Assembly (NCBI RefSeq): GCF_024199795.1
Contig: NZ_JANADK010000001.1
Coordinates: 1,612,001 to 1,676,000, forward strand
Length of the DNA stretch: 64,000 bases
From: Bradyrhizobium sp. CCGB01
GTDB lineage: Bacteria > Pseudomonadota > Alphaproteobacteria > Rhizobiales > Xanthobacteraceae
Direction of reading: 5' to 3'
A model generated the notes under the pieces. That model ran no database searches, was not told the DNA's origin, and worked only from the letters and a program-made list of their open reading frames with translations. Shown one piece after another: positions 21,172-30,996 of this stretch. Every line of letters begins with the position of its first letter. Position 1 is the first letter of the stretch. The position numbers and the translations under genes are program-made.

Positions 21172-21530
21172 GCTATCACTTTACCGGTCAACAACCCGGC
21201 GCCATAGTGCGTTTCAGGGCGCCTATATTCTGAAGTCCCATCATAAGTGGCATCGCTAGGGCGCGCAGGCGTTGCGCGCTGCTCAAAACATGTATTCGCC
21301 CAGGCATGGTCGATAGATGTAAGCCATGCGGCCAAACGGAATTGTCTTGCAATTGTCATGCTCGTCGGGGGCTGCAGGTGAAGTAGTTTATCGAGACAAG
21401 CTCGAGGAGAAAATTCCTTTTGTTTGGACCCACGTGGTCTAGGAGGTTTTTGTTTCGGCCTCTCGAAGGGGATAGCGCTGCCAGTTTCTGAAACTTCAGC
21501 GCCGGCGCGTTGCAGAGCCCTCGGTGGCAC
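21168..21530 (-). CDS. Unknown 120-aa protein coupled to the sulfate-activation operon
   Basis: A GTG at 21530 overlaps the stop of cysNC (TAGTG), and its own stop overlaps the ATG of the next gene (ATGA). The frame fills the gap exactly, which argues for a real, translationally coupled gene. The product begins with a basic, proline-rich stretch and continues with LDKLLHLQPPTSMTIARQF. It has no recognisable motif, signal peptide or membrane helix. It could instead be untranslated spacer that happens to be open. Codon-level conservation in relatives would settle this. Confidence 0.45.
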   Translation of the reverse strand: MPPRALQRAGAEVSETGSAIPFERPKQKPPRPRGSKQKEFSPRACLDKLLHLQPPTSMTIARQFRLAAWLTSIDHAWANTCFEQRATPARPSDATYDGTSEYRRPETHYGAGLLTGKVIA

Positions 21531-23419
21531 TATGTCCGAGCGATGATCCCTCGCTCCGCCAGGCAGTTTAGCACCGCCTCAGCCAACTGCCCTGGTTGCT
21601 TGCCCAGCGTTTTCAAGTGGATATCCGGCACACGTGGCGCTTCATACGGCGCATCGATGCCAGTAAAGTTCGTGATCTTGCCGGATCTTGCCTTGGCATA
21701 GAGGCCCTTTGAATCACGCCGAACGCATTCATCTAATGGTGTATCTACGAACACCTCGACGAACTCGCGGTCGCCCACGAGCTTGCGCACCATGTCTCGG
21801 TCGGCTTTGTAGGGTGAGATGAACGAGCAGATGACGATCAGGCCGCTTTCCAGCATCAATTTGGCCACTTCACCAGCACGTCGGATGTTCTCGACGCGAT
21901 CTGCATCAGTAAACCCGAGATCGCAATTGAGGCCGTGGCGGAGGTTGTCGCCGTCCAGCAGCGTCGTGTGATGCGACGTCGCGTACAGCTTTCGATCGAC
22001 GATATTCGCAATCGTAGACTTGCCGGCGCCGGAAAGCCCAGTGAACCAGATGATGCACGGCCTCTGTTGCTTGAGCGCGGAACGCTCCTGCTTCCCAATC
22101 CACAGTGTCTGCCAGACGGTATTGCTTGCCCGCCGGAGCGGAAAATCGATCATTCCCGCGCCAACGGTGCGGTTGGTATAGCGGTCGATCACAATGAAAG
22201 ATCCGGTGCGCCTGTTAACGTGGTAGGGATCGAAGCTCGCAGGCACGACGGTCGCAACGTTACAGCGGCCGATCTCGTTGAGACCCAATGTGGTCGCCGT
22301 GAGACGCTCATGCTTATTGACGTCAATCTTGTACTTGATGGAGATGACTCTGCCGGATGCAATCGTTTGCGTACCAATCCGAAACGCATAAGAGCGGCCC
22401 GGCACCATCGGCTCTTCGTCCATCCAGATCAGATGAGCGGCAAACTGGTCGGCGACCTCAGGGCGCTGCGTGGGGCTCGCAAAGACGTCGCCGCGGCTAA
22501 CATCGATCTCATCTTCGAGCGTAAGCGTCACCGCGTCGCCCGCTTCGGCAACCGCAAGATCACCATCGTGAGTCACAATCCGCGTCACGCGTGAACTGCG
22601 CCCCGAAGTTGCCACGATGATTTCATCACCTACCGCGGTGCTTCCTGAGGCAACCGTGCCGGCATACCCTCGGAAATCCAGATTGGGCCGGTTCACCCAC
22701 TGCACCGGAAAGCGGAAGGGTAGGTCGGTCGTTTCGGATTGTATGTCGATCGTCTCGAGGTAATCCAGCAGGGATTGGCCTTGGTACCAATCAGTCTTGC
22801 CGGATAGGTAGATGATGTTGTCGCCGTACCTGGCGGAGATTGGGAACGGGACGATTGACTTGAAGCCGAGCGCCGCAGCGAAGGCGACATAATCGCGCAC
22901 GATGCCGTCGAAGACATCCTTACGGTAGTCGACGAGGTCGATTTTGTTAACGGCCACGACGACGTGCCCGATCCCCAATAGCGAGCAGATGAACGAGTGG
23001 CGCTTGGTTTGCTCCAGAACTCCTTTGCGTGCATCGATCAGGATGATGGCGAGCTGGGCGTTGGAGGCTCCGGTCGCCATATTGCGAGTATACTGTTCAT
23101 GCCCTGGCGTGTCGGCGACCATGAACGATCGACGCGGCGTGGTGAAGAACCGATAGGCGACGTCGATTGTAATGCCTTGTTCGCGTTCCGCCTCAAGACC
23201 ATCGACCAATAAAGCAAAATCGATGTCCTCGCCAGTCGTGCCGTGCTTGGCGCTGTCGCGCGCGAGCGCCAGCAGCTGATCCTCATAGATCATCTTGCTG
23301 TCGTGCAGGAGTCGCCCGATCAGCGTCGATTTGCCATCGTCGACCGAGCCACAGGTGATGAATCGCAGTTGATCCTTGCTGACGATATCGTCAAGGCATC
23401 GCGCGGGTTCCATACCCAT
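21530..23419 (-). CDS. cysNC: Bifunctional sulfate adenylyltransferase subunit 1 / APS kinase
   Basis: The N-terminal two thirds is a translation-factor-like GTPase (CysN). With residues counted from a TTG one codon upstream, it has the P-loop GSVDDGKST (25-33), DTPGH (104-108) and NKID (159-162). The C-terminal third (about 455-630) is an APS kinase with P-loop GLSGAGKST (462-470), DGDNLRHG and the FISPYKADR segment. With CysD it makes adenosine 5'-phosphosulfate from ATP and sulfate, driven by GTP, and the kinase domain makes PAPS. In rhizobia the same fusion is called NodQ when it serves Nod-factor sulfation; nothing here shows a nod promoter, so the general name is used. The ATG at 23419 overlaps the cysD stop (TGATG). 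Complete, about 629 aa. Confidence 0.92.
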   Translation of the reverse strand: MGMEPARCLDDIVSKDQLRFITCGSVDDGKSTLIGRLLHDSKMIYEDQLLALARDSAKHGTTGEDIDFALLVDGLEAEREQGITIDVAYRFFTTPRRSFMVADTPGHEQYTRNMATGASNAQLAIILIDARKGVLEQTKRHSFICSLLGIGHVVVAVNKIDLVDYRKDVFDGIVRDYVAFAAALGFKSIVPFPISARYGDNIIYLSGKTDWYQGQSLLDYLETIDIQSETTDLPFRFPVQWVNRPNLDFRGYAGTVASGSTAVGDEIIVATSGRSSRVTRIVTHDGDLAVAEAGDAVTLTLEDEIDVSRGDVFASPTQRPEVADQFAAHLIWMDEEPMVPGRSYAFRIGTQTIASGRVISIKYKIDVNKHERLTATTLGLNEIGRCNVATVVPASFDPYHVNRRTGSFIVIDRYTNRTVGAGMIDFPLRRASNTVWQTLWIGKQERSALKQQRPCIIWFTGLSGAGKSTIANIVDRKLYATSHHTTLLDGDNLRHGLNCDLGFTDADRVENIRRAGEVAKLMLESGLIVICSFISPYKADRDMVRKLVGDREFVEVFVDTPLDECVRRDSKGLYAKARSGKITNFTGIDAPYEAPRVPDIHLKTLGKQPGQLAEAVLNCLAERGIIART

Positions 23420-24354
23420 CAAAAGTATCCTTCCCGCTTCTTTTTCTCCATCGAAGCTGCATCATCGGTGTCGATTAGACGCCCTTGGCGTTCTGAGAAC
23501 CTCGCAACCCGCATTTCGGCGACGATGTCCTCGATGGTGGTGGCCTCCGACTCAATGGCGCCGCTCAGGGGGTAGCATCCGAGGGTGCGGAAGCGGATCG
23601 TACGCATTTCGGGGGTCTCGTTCGGCCGGAGCGGGAGCCGGTCGTCGTCCATCATGATCAGGGCGCCGTTCCGATGCACCACAGGTCGCCGTTTCGCAAA
23701 GTAGAGAGGAACAAGGGAGATGTTTTCAAACATGATGTATTCCCAGATGTCGAACTCCGTCCAATTCGACATTGCGAACACCCTCATGGTCTCGCCTTGC
23801 CGGATGCGGGTGTTGAACAGGTTCCAGAATTCGGGCCGTTGGTTGCGCGGATCCCAGACATGTCCTGCCGAGCGGAACGAAAAAATGCGCTCCTTGGCGC
23901 GGCTTTTCTCTTCGTCCCGACGCGCGCCGCCGAATGCCGCATTAAATCCGTACAGATCGAGCGCCTGCTTGAGAGCGTCGCTTTTCATGACCTGCGTGTG
24001 CAGCGCCGAGCCGGAGTCGATGGGATTAATGCCGCGGGCGATACCTTCTTTGTTAACGTGGACGATCAGATCGGCTCCCATGCGCTTGGCCGTCTCGTCG
24101 CGAAAGGTGATCATCTCGCGGAACTTCCAGGTCGTGTCGATGTGCATCAGCGGGAAAGGCAGCTTCGCCGGATAAAATGCCTTCGCCGCAAGGTGCAGCA
24201 TGACAGTGGAATCCTTGCCGATTGAATAGAGCATCACCGGCGCTTTGAACTCGGCTACAACTTCGCGCATGATTTCGATGGACTCGGCCTCGAGCCGGCG
24301 CAAATGTCGAGGCAGCGTGTCCGTTTTGAGTGCGGTCATGTCCTGCATGTTCAT
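23419..24354 (-). CDS. cysD: Sulfate adenylyltransferase subunit 2
   Basis: An intact CysD/NodP protein of about 311 aa. It has the PP-loop ATPase motif [11 protein letters not shown], the sulfate-site segment [37 protein letters not shown] and the conserved C-terminal REGYF. The ATG at 24354 is chosen because GAGG lies nine bases upstream; other ATGs at 24363, 24348 and 24339 are possible. It forms the catalytic partner of CysN, adenylating sulfate. The first gene of a four-gene unit. I found no nod box or CysB-like site in the 240 bases ahead of it, and no cysH nearby, so the route stops at APS/PAPS. Confidence 0.92.
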   Translation of the reverse strand: MNMQDMTALKTDTLPRHLRRLEAESIEIMREVVAEFKAPVMLYSIGKDSTVMLHLAAKAFYPAKLPFPLMHIDTTWKFREMITFRDETAKRMGADLIVHVNKEGIARGINPIDSGSALHTQVMKSDALKQALDLYGFNAAFGGARRDEEKSRAKERIFSFRSAGHVWDPRNQRPEFWNLFNTRIRQGETMRVFAMSNWTEFDIWEYIMFENISLVPLYFAKRRPVVHRNGALIMMDDDRLPLRPNETPEMRTIRFRTLGCYPLSGAIESEATTIEDIVAEMRVARFSERQGRLIDTDDAASMEKKKREGYF

Positions 24355-24363
24355 CTTGAACAT

Positions 24364-25456
24364 CCTCGAAAAATGCCCCCGCGACGAGGCTGCCGCTGCG
24401 GTATCGCGTACCTCAGCATGGAGGAGCCTGGTGTGAGAAGGATAGCGTCGCCCGCCGCCCTATCTAATCCATGGAGCGTCTCAAGCTGAATCGACGTCGG
24501 CTTCACCTGCGCCAAGGACACAGAATGCTCGGGACGAGCCCAATGCCTGTAGGTCGTAAGTCGACAGACGGTCAATACATACGTTGGTTGCGCCAACATC
24601 AAGCTACCTCACCGTGGCGCAGGTCGTTGTAAGCGGGAGACGTCTCAACGCAATCGGTCCGTCTTGCTTGAAGGCAAGGCTTATCCTCGCGCCGTTCAAG
24701 CTTGCGCGCGTGCTTGCCGCCAATATAGAGCTGGTGCAGTGTCGGCAAAAACCGTGCCTACAACCGGATCGCGGCGTTCATGATGACGTAGCTTTGCCGA
24801 TGGGAAACCTACCAGGTTGCTCATTGGCCAGCGTTCTTTCTACCCGCAATACGTGAATTGGTGAAATCGATTGTTTGGATGGAATGCATTCATATCGCGG
24901 ATAGCGATAGCTCCTAGGTTCCGGCTATGCTTTGCGCCCGTGTCAACTACTAGCCTTGGCAATTGATTGGGATGACTGACACTGGCATTGCATGAGCGTC
25001 CACGCTGCGGCTGATGGGCACGTGTCTTACCGACGTGTAGCCATGAACTGCGATCATTATCTTTTGCCGGAACATCATGATCGACCATCTTTGTGCTCGC
25101 CGATCGCTCAACGGGCGGAAATCTCATGAAGCAAACTGGACAGATGCCTTGTCGAGGCCTGCTTTGCGCGACTGTGATCTTTTGAAGGAGACGACGTCCT
25201 CGAGCAGGACGCTGTAATGAGCGAATTCTGAAAGGCTTCTAATGGTAGGTAAGGTGAGGCGTTTCCGCTTGCATGAGATCGCCGGGCTTCGGCGCAAGGC
25301 TGTAGAGCTAGGTCCGAGCGGCTTAGACTGTTCGCGTCGAGTGCTTCGCTTGAAGAGGGAATGCCGACCGAACGGCGGTGCTCGATCGCGCCTTTGTGAT
25401 GCGGGGTCCAATTCAGATGGAGCCGATTTGCATCCTGAGCGTAGCCAGGTAGAGGT
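24364..25456. other. Intergenic region, no supported gene
   Basis: About 1.1 kb. Apart from one copy of the dispersed repeat (24943-24990) I see short random frames only. Confidence 0.5.
24943..24990 (+). repeat. Dispersed 45-base repeat, copy C
   Basis: TCAACTACTAGCCTTGGC, AATTGATTGGGA, then ACTGGCATTG. Aligns with copies A, B and D; the closest downstream frame is the dead ABC exporter at 25457. Confidence 0.6.
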
Positions 25457-26538
25457 ATGACCGACCTACCTGACAAACGTCCTATCGCAATCCGCGCGGT
25501 GCTCCCGTTCGTTTTTCGCCACTGGCTGCTCCAGCCCTACCGTGCCGCCCTTGTGCTGGCGGGCTTCCTCGGCGCAACGGCGGCCGACCTGTTCATGTCG
25601 ATCTACTCCGGTCATCTTGTGAACGCATTGACGTCAGCCCTTACAATGAGGCGGCGCGACATGCGGCGCTGGCTGCCTTCGGCGGCATTGTCGCGCTCGG
25701 GCTCGTTTCCATGATCCTGCGCCTCACAGGTCTGCAAGCATTCGTTCCGTTTACGCTCAAGACTATGTCGGATGTGTCACGCATGCGCATCAGCGGTTCT
25801 CAACCGACTGGCACGCCAACTCTTATGCCGTTTCGAACGTGCTGAAGATGACGCGCGGCATGTGGGTCCTCGACTTGCTCAACGCCACCATCCTGATGTT
25901 CCTGTTGCCGTAGCGGACGGTACTGGTCGGTTCCAAGAGTCTGCTCGGGCTGCATTGGTCTGCGCCAGGTGGAGTGATCGCGAGGTGCGTCAATCTATGT
26001 CGCGCTTACGATCACATTTTCGATCCACTATATCGCGCCTGCCGCACGCGTCTCCAACGCGTGGGACACGAAGATCGCCGGCACGCTGGCCGATGCGCTG
26101 ACTTGCAATGCGGTGGTAAAATCTTTCGGGCGCTGAAGCGCGTGAGGATGCTCGACTCGCCCACACCATCGACCGCTGGCGCATGCGGCTGCGGCGAACT
26201 GGGCTGCGCTACAACTGCGCGGCCATATGTCAGCTCTCGCTCAGTTGTGCCTTCCGGTATCGGTGATCGGCGGCGCGGTATGGCTGTGGATGGCGAGGCG
26301 CCCCTTGCCCGGCGATGTCACCTACGTGCTGACCAGCTACTACGTTATCCACGCGTATCTGCGGGAGGTCGGCATATACATCAACAACCTAGAGATCGTG
26401 TTTGACGATGTCAGTTTCCAGTATGGCGACGACGGGGCGCGAGCGATTGCTCTCGAAAGCCCATCATGGATTTCCATGAGCAAAGAGAGGTCGTTGTTGG
26501 GGCAAACCCAAGGTCGAATTATAATCGGCAGGCAGTGA
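25457..26538 (+). pseudogene. ABC exporter (membrane plus ATPase type), multiply frameshifted
   Basis: The first 70 codons are clean (DLPDKRPIAIRAVLPFVF, then GATAADLFMSIYSGHL). After that the frame changes near 25650, 25780, 25960 and 26210, with a TAG near 25910, while the parts still spell a six-helix exporter: GGIVALGLVSMILRLTG, NVLKMTRGMWVLDLLN, then AWDTKIAGTLADALT and LPGDVTYVLTSYY. The ATPase domain starts EIVFDDVSFQYGDDG but breaks off after some 30 residues, before the Walker A motif. It is an old relic of a lipid- or glycan-type exporter. Confidence 0.7.
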
Positions 26539-27879
26539 TTTCACGCATCGATCGGACCCGTTTTCGCGAACAGATCTATGTTACATGCTGAGTGACCTAA
26601 GGCGCGACCTGATTAAGCAATGACTCGCACGACTCCGTCATCACGTTCAATTACTAACGTTGGTAGTTGATCGGAGGGCAAAGAAGTTAACCTCGACAAT
26701 AGCAGGGCAAAGAATTCGGGCCTCGTCCTCGTCGGGGGCAGTTTTGCTGCGACACCTGAACTGGGTGTGAGTTGAATGCGTAGTCCTGCACGAATGGGTA
26801 GAAAGCTTTGGTCGCTTGCGGAGCGTGCAGCCGCTAGCTCGGCGCGTTCAACGTTCTGTGCGAGCAGAAGGTCGTATGCTACCCAAGCTCAGGAGATTTG
26901 TTGATCTACATTGAGCGATGTAGTGGCTGGTGCAAACAGCGCTGTCGTAAATCCGACGTATGTCGCAGTGCGTCAGTTCGGTTAAGACCCGTCAATCTCT
27001 TCACGTGCTTGTCTTGACGACCGAGTTCCCGATGGCCGCGGTTGGTATGACACTTGCTGCGTCTATTTCGGTGCTCGCAAAGTCCCTGCTTACAAAGTTC
27101 TTGGAGAAGCGGATGCTCAGTGTCAGCTACATGAATCCGGGCCCGGAGTTTGCCCAAACCTCCATGCAACTTCTCGCCGATGTCGGCAAGCGCCGGGCTG
27201 GTGACCAGTATCATCCAGCTCGATCGGCTCCTGCTGATGGGAGTGGGGGCCCTGCGCGACCAATTCGACGGCAGCATCGGCGTTCTCACAACAAGCTCAG
27301 CAAATGGGCCGGATTCTTTTCACAAGGTCGGGTCTCTTGGATCCGCGACCGCCATGCATTTCAAAGATTGCGTCTGCGTCGACGCCGGCTCACCGCCGAA
27401 CAGCCAGGGGCTGCCGGCGATGATACGCACGAGTTAACGGTCGATCGAGTGTGGACGCCGTCAAGCCGATCTGTGTACTGCGGCTCAGGTGCCTGCCCAA
27501 ATCCGAAGCTCTCGGTACCATCCCTGGCCCGATCGAAAAGCAACTGGCTGACGCTTACATGGCGTAGAGGAAAGACCGACAGGGGCACTCAGTCTCGCAC
27601 GAAATATCGGCGCAGTCGTTTTTCGCGCGATCCACCATCATTTGCGCGCCTGCGGAAGCCATATGGACACCGCCATATAGCCGCCGGCGTTCCGACTTTA
27701 CCCAGATCGCTATTATGTGCATGTCGTACCTGCACCAATGGCGCCTTTCGGTCCGGAGCTCCCGCCCCATTCACGCGACTGCGTCGTGGTCTGGAGCATG
27801 TCAAGAATGCAGCGAACCTGAAGCAAGCTCGATCGAACGGCGCAGAACAGCTTTCCGGCTCGATCGCGTGAGGCGCCAT
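26539..27879. other. Decayed region with one repeat copy
   Basis: Besides repeat copy D, scraps with protein character appear at 27000-27190 (MTLAASISVLAKSLLTKFLE, plus strand), 27190-27290 (VTSIIQLDRLLLMGVGALR) and 27470-27570 (LPKSEALGTIPGPIEKQLA). None has a usable start or a family I can name. Confidence 0.4.
26647..26682 (+). repeat. Dispersed 45-base repeat, copy D
   Basis: TCAATTACTAACGTTGGTAG, TTGATCGGAGGGC. The most diverged of the four copies; it lacks the GGCACATGGC tail. Confidence 0.5.
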
Positions 27880-28644
27880 ATGAACCTCTTCAGTTTCGTC
27901 GAGTGCGCAAACCAAACGCAATCTCTCAAAGCGCTGTTTGATCTGCTTGTGAGCTGCGCAAGCCAAGAGGGGTTCACTGAGGTTGCTTACGGAGCACTCA
28001 CCTTCGCCGAGCCCCTTCGTCTAGCGGGGTGCCCGCCGCCTCTAGTGGCTATGAAGGCTCCGCCTGACTGGTGCCAGCGCTATTTGGAGCGCAAGTACTA
28101 CACCATCGATCCGGTGGTCCGGCGGACGCCGATGTTTGCGGCGCCGTTCCTCTGGGATGAGCTCGCGAGAGTATACCAGCTGCAGACATGTGAACGACGT
28201 GTACTACAGGAGGCCCGAGAGGCGGGCCTGAAGAATGGCGTCAGCGTGCCGCTATTTGGGCCATCAGGGCGAATATCTGTGATGTCATTCGCCTCCCTTT
28301 TTGATGATGCCGATCTTCAAAGGAATGTGAGGCGTCTCAATACGCTGGCTTGGCACTTTCATATTGCATTTGCGGAGATCGCAAAGCCCTCGGACTGTCC
28401 CTCCGAGAGAAAAGTGGACCTATCCAAGCGCGAAAAGGATTGTTTGCGATGGGTGGCGGAGGGCAAATCATCCTGGGAAATTGGGAAGATACTGAGCGTG
28501 AGCGAGAATACGGTGAATTTCCATGTCAAGAACGCAATCCGAAAGCTTGGCACGGCGAACCGGACTCAGGGTCTTGTAAAGGCGATTCGTCTCGGCCTTA
28601 TTGAGTTTTCGGAGCATGCGTCGGCAACGTCGATGGTGGCCTAA
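27880..28644 (+). CDS. LuxR-family autoinducer-binding transcription regulator (254 aa)
   Basis: The start at 27880 gives a protein of standard length. The N-terminal domain keeps the acyl-homoserine-lactone pocket pattern: W64, Y68, D77, P78 (WCQRYLE ... YYTIDPVV), W92 and G120. The C-terminal LuxR helix-turn-helix is at about 180-245 (LSKREKDCLRWVAEGKS ... VSENTVNFHVKNAI). No luxI-type synthase is in the window, so it is an orphan (solo) receptor here. It is the only intact gene between 24.4 and 31 kb, which suggests retention by selection. Ligand and targets are not visible. Neighbours are pseudogenes. Confidence 0.9.
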   Translation: MNLFSFVECANQTQSLKALFDLLVSCASQEGFTEVAYGALTFAEPLRLAGCPPPLVAMKAPPDWCQRYLERKYYTIDPVVRRTPMFAAPFLWDELARVYQLQTCERRVLQEAREAGLKNGVSVPLFGPSGRISVMSFASLFDDADLQRNVRRLNTLAWHFHIAFAEIAKPSDCPSERKVDLSKREKDCLRWVAEGKSSWEIGKILSVSENTVNFHVKNAIRKLGTANRTQGLVKAIRLGLIEFSEHASATSMVA

Positions 28645-29640
28645 CTGGTGTCGCGTCCACTGCAGGACGCCGTAAAGAGTGAAAGAGCGAGCCCCGTGCA
28701 GGGCCAGCACTTTTCAAGAAAATAAAAGCATCTAAAGCGGGATTAGGTTGAATGAATTTGGGAGTTCCGAATCAGACTGTTTCCGATTCACCATGCTGGC
28801 TGGACGAGGCGAGCATGGATGTGCATATGCTCTGGATTTGCGGGGGAGGAGTCCCCCAACCAGCCAGCCGAGCAGCTTGGGTCGCGATTGGCACCTAATC
28901 GTGGCCGCGATGCAAGCACCGGACGCGAGATCGATGTCAGTGATGCGCAGTGGCTGCAGAGGCTTCACTCCTTCGGTTTGTTGCGCGCGAGATTCCGGCT
29001 CAAAGGTCAGACCGCCGGCGCGATATCCGTGTCGTTCTCGTCGAACAGAAGCTGCGAAGGCACGCCTGCAAGAATTCCGCGCTCGCGAGGATATTCGGCG
29101 GAATTGGTTAGGATGTATGATGAGTGTCTGCGTGATGGACAGCGATATCGAAAACTATGGCATCACCACTGCTCGTATCTTTACCAGCCAACAAAATCAT
29201 CGCCGAGCCCAGATAGAGCGGTGATCGTACCTTTCCATGCTAGCGCAGATAATCCCGTAAGATGTTGTGGAACCTTAAGGCGTGACAAAAGGTTCCCGGT
29301 TTCATTCTCATCGTGCTGCAGGACTTCGCGGCGAGACCATGCGCAATGCATGGTGTCATCATGGGCGATGTGCGGTTCAAGGCAAACGTGCGCCGCTGAA
29401 GTGTCGAGACAACAGTGAAGCGTCGGCGCTGCCATGGGACGCCCCCCACCTGCGAGTTCAACGAAGGAGTATCGATGAAGGTTCTGGCGTCGACAAGCGA
29501 GTCGTCGACTCCAGCGTCAAGATTCGCGTCAAGAGTGACGGGGCGGCTTGAACTCGGCAACTTGAAGATGGAGGCGCTCGCTCTTAAACAATTCGCCCAA
29601 CGTAGTGGAAGAGTGGGCGGCTCGCGAAGAGGCCTGAAAC
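28645..29640. other. Gene-poor stretch
   Basis: Overlapping short frames on both strands without clear protein character. The last 180 bases, before the SDR relic, contain a plus-strand fragment (MEALALKQFAQRSGRVGGS) that may belong to a decayed upstream gene. Confidence 0.4.
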
Positions 29641-30387
29641 ATGCGTACTGCGGTTAAAGGGAAGCGCGTCATCATTACGGCAGGAGTGAGTGGTATTGGA
29701 CAAGCCGTGATCAGCAATTGGTTGCTGCTGGGGCCGAAGTCGCGACCTGTGATATTTCCGAGGAAGGTATCGAGCGCCCCGGCAGGGAGTTACCCGGAAT
29801 CCACAGTGAGGTGGTCGATGTAGGCAACGCAACTATGAAAACGCACTTTCCAAAAGTGCGACTGAGCGTTTCGCGTGCTTGTGAATAATGCCGGTATTTC
29901 AGGCCCAACAGCGCATATCGACGACGTGGCTGTTTCCGAGTGGGGCAATGTCTTTCGTGCGACCGTTGAGTGTTATTTCGTCGGCTGCAAGGTCGTTGTT
30001 CCCTACATACGGAAGCAGCGTGCCGGATCCGTGATCTTTATCTCGTCAAACTCGGCTTCGCACTCCTTATTCCGCATCGAAGTGGGCATTGGTCGGACCG
30101 ATGAAATCGTTGGCGATTGAGGCCAGTCCAGGTGGCGGGCTCGTCAATGCCATCATGCCCGGGTCGTCGACGGCGAGCGAGTAAGGCGCGTCATTGCCGC
30201 GAAGGCAGAAGCGGAGAACTTGCCGTATGACGAGATGGAGCGGCAATGGCACAGGCTGGTCTCTTTGCGGCGGATGATTCCGCCCCAGGAAATTGCCGAG
30301 ATGATCCAATTCTTAGTCTCTAATGCAGGCAGGACCATCTCGGGCCAATCGCTCAGACTATGCGACAACCAGGAAACTTTGCGCTAA
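29641..30387 (+). pseudogene. Short-chain dehydrogenase/reductase, frameshifted
   Basis: Starts at 29641 with a degraded nucleotide-binding motif (VIITAGVSGIGQAV for TGxxxGIG). A shift near 29710 gives AAGAEVATCDISEEG, another near 29870 gives VLVNNAGISGP (the NNAG motif), then SVIFISSNSA and, after a further shift near 30070, PYSASKWALVGPMKSLA with the YxxxK pair. The C-terminal part (MIPPQEIAEMIQFLVS) ends with a stop at 30387. At least four shifts make it nonfunctional. It was an NAD(P)-dependent oxidoreductase of unknown substrate. Confidence 0.75.
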
Positions 30388-30439
30388 GCAGGAAGGCCGC
30401 CGGAGGTTCGGCCGCCACCAATCCGGATCAACTGTGAAA

Positions 30440-30900
30440 CGGTCCTGAAGCATCCAACAAATGCGGCAACCATCGCCGAACAAAATTGCAGCTGCGTTTG
30501 CCCGTCACGGTATTGCCGTCGCGCTCGGTCATAGTCCCAAAATGGGAAGGCGGCTTTGGCGGCGAAGCAGATCTTTCGTGAAGCGCCGCGGCGCCGGTAT
30601 TGTTCTCATCGGGTAGAAGCTTACGGTCGCGTTTGAGGTCAGCGTTCGGCTAACCTCGGCAGCCACACGAGCAAAGCGGGTCGCCAGCTCATCCGTTCAA
30701 TCGGTGCCCACTCCTCTTCTTGCAAAATGTTCGCCCGACCGGAACCCGATCGAACAGGTTCTCACCAAGCTCAAGCACCTGCTCCGCAAAGCTGCCGCAC
30801 GAACCGTCTATGAATCTGCGTCGCAAACGGTGAAGTCCTGACAGCTTTCAGCCCAGAGGAATGCGTGAACTGCCTCGAAAATTCGGGCTTCCAACCTAAT
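30440..30900 (+). pseudogene. IS630-family transposase remnant
   Basis: Near 30735 the plus strand reads SPDRNPIEQVLTKLKHLLRK followed by AAARTVYE, the D-x-N-P-I-E region around the last catalytic acid of IS630 transposases. Upstream and downstream parts are scrambled and no inverted repeats are visible. Confidence 0.55.
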
Positions 30901-30936
30901 GCCAGCGCTAAGAGGACCTTGCGTCTTGACTTAGGT

Positions 30937-30966
30937 CAAAAGAGCCCCGGCTAAAGCGCCGAGGCT
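30937..30966 (-). terminator. Rho-independent terminator of the outer-membrane protein gene
   Basis: On the minus strand GAGCCTCGGC, loop GCTTTA, GCCGGGGCTC, then TTTT. It lies 31 bases past the stop of the gene at 30997. Confidence 0.75.
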
Positions 30967-30996
30967 CTCGATCGCCGTCCCAAGGTGAGGAGATCG

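Noticed and set aside
24364..24600. A nod box upstream of cysD that would make the operon nodPQ
   Set aside because: I could not find the ATC-N9-GAT blocks of a nod box in either orientation.
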